From contig NW_003101668.1 of NCBI RefSeq assembly GCF_000003855.2, positions 933,068 through 997,067 on the forward strand: 64,000 bases of DNA. The letters are read 5' to 3'. This DNA is from Blastomyces gilchristii SLH14081 (lineage: Eukaryota; Ascomycota; Eurotiomycetes; Onygenales; Ajellomycetaceae). Of the stretch, positions 60,926 to 64,000 are shown one piece after another (the first letter of the stretch is position 1; each line of letters opens with the position of its first letter). The notes below the pieces were generated by a model, which was given only the letters and a program-made list of their open reading frames with translations, had not been told where the DNA came from and did no database searches. The position numbers and the translations under genes are program-made.

Positions 60926-62788
60926 TCATCTCCACCTCCCTTCCCCCTCCCCCTCCCCCTTCTCCCCATCAACCCGATCATAATCACCATCACCACCCCC
61001 CTTCCCCGCAACAATCCCCCTCGCAATACTCCCCAGCTCCGCCCGACACCGAACACAATCCATCCAATAACTCTCGCTGGTCAAATGCCGCTTCCGCCGG
61101 CTGCACGGTTCCTTGAAATACCTCGCCTTGGATATCGGGCTATCTGCATCGCCGAGCATGAAGGTGCAGGAGGGGTTTTCGGGACTTTCGGGGGTTGGGG
61201 GGCGCTCTGGGTCCGCTGGCCAGAGGGTTTCAGGGGGAGGGGAAGGGGGCGGGGGAGGCTCTTCTTCTAGTTTGTGGTGGTGGTGGTGGTCGTTGATGGC
61301 TAGGGGTTCGTCGGGTGGGTAAGGCTCGTCTGGCGCTAGGTCATCGGGAAAAGCGCATCGGTCGATGTGGACTTCAGGCTCCGGTGCTGGCGGTGGTTCC
61401 GAGCCTGGGGCTTCGATCATCTTTTTCTTCTTACCCTTTTTCTTGCCTCTTCTTGGTGGATGTAGGGTCGTCTGCTGGTCCGTGTCCGGCTTCTGGGCCT
61501 GGTTCAACAACGACTTCGTGCCCCATCCCGACCAATCATGAGGTTCAACTGGGGACTCCTCTACTGGAGCCCCCTCTGGCTCTAGCCCTGGGTTGGGCTC
61601 CGGGCTTTTCTTGGGCTTCTTCTTCATCCTTCTCCTGAGTTCAACGCCTCCCCAGAGTCCCCACCCGTCATCAACTGCATGCTCAACGATGTCAGCAGGC
61701 TCCTTGGCGGATTCTAATTCTGGTTCCGGTTCTGAGACCGGTGGTTCAGGAACTTGTTCAAATGGGACTTCGGGGATATCTTCGGCGATAGTTTCCTCGG
61801 GGCCGGGAAGGGCAGGCTCTCCCACCACCGAAGCTGCTGTTGGTTCTTGAGTACAGTAATCTGCATTGCCACCATTCAAATGCACATTTCCCTCTTTCCC
61901 CTTATCAGATTGAGATGATCTGAGTGGCTCCTCTGGGGGTGAAGTCTCGCTATTGTTGGCTTCACTGTCGCATCGCAGCGGCTCCGTCAAGGTTGTGAAC
62001 AGGTCAACAGTCAAATTTCCATGTTCATTCCTGAACACATCAAGAACCCAAGGCTCCCTGATGAGATCCTTATTCTCCTTCATCGCAACTCTCGTCTCAT
62101 GCCGGAACCTCTCGCGATACGCGTCATCATTGTCGGCATCCGGGAGCTTGGGGTATGCTTTCTTCGCAACGTCAAGTACATTCAAATAAGGCACTTGTGT
62201 CATATTTTCAATGCTTATTAGTGCAAGGGCAGAGAGCTCGTCCATTTTATACTCCTGGGCAAAGCAGTAAAGGAGAGAATGCATTTCGAACTCCATATCG
62301 GCGCCAGGCCATTGATTGTCGTTATTCCGCTCTAGTGAACGAAATAATAGTGGTGGATAAGGACAGTCTAGATACTTTCCGATGTACAGGAACATTAGGA
62401 CGAGCTCGAAAATCCCGGGATCTGTGTTCACTAGGGATATACTATTATGTTCTCTGGCAGAACAAGTCGTAGGATTTATCTTGCTGCTTAGTGATGGAGC
62501 CTGATTCAGAATTCCCAAGTGGACATGAAAGGCTCTCTGGCCACCGATGGGGCCAACATGAACTTGAACAATATCTGTTTCGTAGGGGCTGGAGGAAATA
62601 AAGGTGTCGCCTCCATCTGCCACGTGGACCGTAGGGCTCTCTGTGTTATAGGGGTTGGAGGCAATAGGAGGATTTACCCCATTCCAGGCGGAATTAGAAG
62701 GAGGTTCCGTTTCAAAAGAGCTTGCTATAGGAGGTAGGTTAACTTGGGAAAGGGCCCCAGTGGAAAAGACAGTGGCATATTGAGCCAA
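60926..62788 (-). CDS. BTB/POZ-domain protein
   Basis: A single frame of 620 residues. The BTB/POZ fold spans about 72-195: DIVQVHVGPIGGQRAFHVHL, then LVNTDPGIFELVLMFLYIGK, then LLYCFAQEYKMDELSALAL. Fungal proteins of this form carry BTB alone and may dimerise or act as Cullin-3 adaptors, but no partner domain is seen. Residues 270-540 are acidic and Pro-rich, with short basic runs (RRGKKKGKKKK) that could be nuclear signals, a five-His run and proline runs. Near the C-terminus a Cys-rich segment (EPCSRRKRH ... MDCVRCRAELG) could bind metal. The tail is Gly/Asp/Glu-rich. The start at 62,788 is the first ATG, and no intron is needed. Function not known. Confidence 0.82.
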   Translation of the reverse strand: MAQYATVFSTGALSQVNLPPIASSFETEPPSNSAWNGVNPPIASNPYNTESPTVHVADGGDTFISSSPYETDIVQVHVGPIGGQRAFHVHLGILNQAPSLSSKINPTTCSAREHNSISLVNTDPGIFELVLMFLYIGKYLDCPYPPLLFRSLERNNDNQWPGADMEFEMHSLLYCFAQEYKMDELSALALISIENMTQVPYLNVLDVAKKAYPKLPDADNDDAYRERFRHETRVAMKENKDLIREPWVLDVFRNEHGNLTVDLFTTLTEPLRCDSEANNSETSPPEEPLRSSQSDKGKEGNVHLNGGNADYCTQEPTAASVVGEPALPGPEETIAEDIPEVPFEQVPEPPVSEPEPELESAKEPADIVEHAVDDGWGLWGGVELRRRMKKKPKKSPEPNPGLEPEGAPVEESPVEPHDWSGWGTKSLLNQAQKPDTDQQTTLHPPRRGKKKGKKKKMIEAPGSEPPPAPEPEVHIDRCAFPDDLAPDEPYPPDEPLAINDHHHHHKLEEEPPPPPSPPPETLWPADPERPPTPESPENPSCTFMLGDADSPISKARYFKEPCSRRKRHLTSESYWMDCVRCRAELGSIARGIVAGKGGGDGDYDRVDGEKGEGEGEGRWR

Positions 62789-64000
62789 AGTCAGAGGGTT
62801 TGCTGTCTCATTCAGCTGTGCAGCTGTTACTTCATTTTCTAGTAGTAGGGTTCATGTCAGCAGTGTGTATAAACTTGCTACCAGGGTTAGAGTTAGCTTA
62901 ACTGGATGTAAGGTCACTCGAGGTTGCAGCCCCCTTCTTCCCCTTCTTCTTCTTCTTGTTGAGCCCCATTACAGCCAAATTGGAGGTCCAAACCTTGAAG
63001 AAACAATCTCAACGCAAATCTGTACGAGAAGTGGGTGTAGCAATTAGACTTGTAATTTGAGGACGGAGTCGCTGGCAAGTTTTGATGGCTCCTCCCTCGG
63101 GTAGGCACATATATAAAGAGCTCTGGGAACCCCTCCAACTACATGCTCCGAGCCGCCTCTTAGTCCAATCACAAAAGCGATCATTTCCAAAATGCGGGGT
63201 GTTGTAGGTAAAATGAACTTTTGTAGCATGGAACAGTAAATTCTGCATTGGAGGCCTCACCCTAGAGCTTCTGTTATGTTCTTTTCCACATTAAGAGGAG
63301 TATGCGTGTTCAATTCTTTGATGCGTTGTGCCGGCCCCATTGGTGGATAAGCACAGTAGTATACATTCGGATGTATCATTTCCCCCTGCCATTCCGTAAA
63401 GGGACCTATCGGAATAGCAGCACAAGGCTGCGATGCGGGAGGATGAACACATTGGATGCCTCGAAGAAGAAAACATTCATTCTGGTCCCTTGTCGTGAGC
63501 TCTCATTGGCGGTAGCACTTCAGCAGAGCAGGGAATCCCCATTCTGATTCTGGCTATGCGTGCAGTCAAGCATCGATTGTCCGGTGGCCTTGCCGTAGAG
63601 ATGATTGAGCTCCATTTAACGGAATCAAGCGACAATCGCGCCCTGTGCCAAACGTAGGGTCAACCACACATTGACAAATGATACTGAGGTTGGAAGATTA
63701 ATTATCCATCCTCTTTATCCACCAAGAGACGTTCAACAATGGCTGCTTAGAAAACTCTGAAATCTATCTTCGATCTGGGTTGCTGGAATGCTCGGTTCCT
63801 CATACTGCCTCAATGAACGATGTCGTGGTGGGCGTACAGGTAAAATAAAAGATGAAGTTGGAGACAAGAGAACTGGTCAAGATTAGAGAGCTCCTGAGCA
63901 CCACCTCATCCCATCCCGCTGTGAGAAGAATGAGCTGTTAGACTCCTCATCCTGCAAACATCACCTGCGACGACCTTCTCACGTCACAAGTGTTCCAGCG
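62789..64000. other. Right flank, no gene recognised
   Basis: The 5' flank of the BTB gene, then about 1 kb with only short frames. A polypyrimidine tract (62,930-62,960) is present. A gene could begin beyond the window edge. Confidence 0.5.

Noticed and set aside
25488..62788. Biosynthetic gene cluster
   Set aside because: The genes (reductase, homeodomain factor, SRP72, VWA protein, flippase, BTB protein) are unrelated, and no backbone enzyme such as a PKS or NRPS is present.

Overview
The window is fungal nuclear DNA, from a filamentous ascomycete. Evidence for this is short introns (about 60-310 bp) with GTATGT/GTAAGT donors and C/TAG acceptors, an SRP72, a Dnf3-type lipid flippase and a TALE homeodomain factor of ascomycete type, and a sharp split between an AT-rich repeat block (about 1-24,500) and a GC-balanced gene block (about 24,500-64,000). 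Such isochore structure with mutated chromodomain Gypsy elements suggests Eurotiomycetes, perhaps Onygenales; the class and order are inference.

Left block (1-24,500). This is a nest of mobile elements, most of them mutated in a RIP-like way. Some stretches lose every CC, GG and CG dinucleotide. The layers resolve through target-site duplications (TSDs): (i) a plus-strand chromodomain Gypsy retrotransposon at 5,068-12,866 with two LTRs; (ii) a second, minus-strand Gypsy copy at 14,815-15,880 that resumes at 23,556-23,740; (iii) a Tad/I-like LINE of about 7.7 kb on the minus strand, 15,881-23,555, inserted in the LTR of the second Gypsy with an exact 11-bp TSD; (iv) a tRNA-headed SINE family in two full copies with TSDs (7,055-7,451 and 13,241-13,650) and one fragment (24,197-24,439), ending in the same GAATAATAAT tail as the LINE; (v) a second, longer tRNA-headed element at 9,331-10,390 that carries about 310 bp of the LINE 3' end; (vi) a hAT-like MITE family in three full copies with 8-bp TSDs (4,202, 7,850, 15,122) and one fragment. 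A 100-N assembly gap lies at 12,914-13,013.

Right block. In order: a CPR-like FAD/NADPH reductase gene broken by a one-base frameshift (25,488-27,526, +); a possible small gene (29,838-30,152, -); a KN-type homeodomain factor (34,176-35,373, +); a decayed short-chain dehydrogenase pseudogene (41,705-42,354, +); SRP72 of the signal recognition particle (43,638-45,791, +); a proline/glutamine-rich VWA-domain protein whose C-terminus is shifted at two C6 runs (48,434-51,145, +); a 505-bp inverted-repeat element (53,206-53,710); a possible small gene (53,773-54,114, -); a P4-ATPase flippase of the Dnf3 type (54,354-59,713, +); and a BTB/POZ-domain protein (60,926-62,788, -). The genes are unrelated housekeeping or regulatory genes and do not form a cluster. 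Long spacers of 2-6 kb separate several of them and hold no gene I can recognise.

The most interesting content is the LINE/SINE pair, with a GC-rich, unmutated LINE 5' end carrying tandem monomers, and the unusual dinucleotide signature of the mutated DNA.
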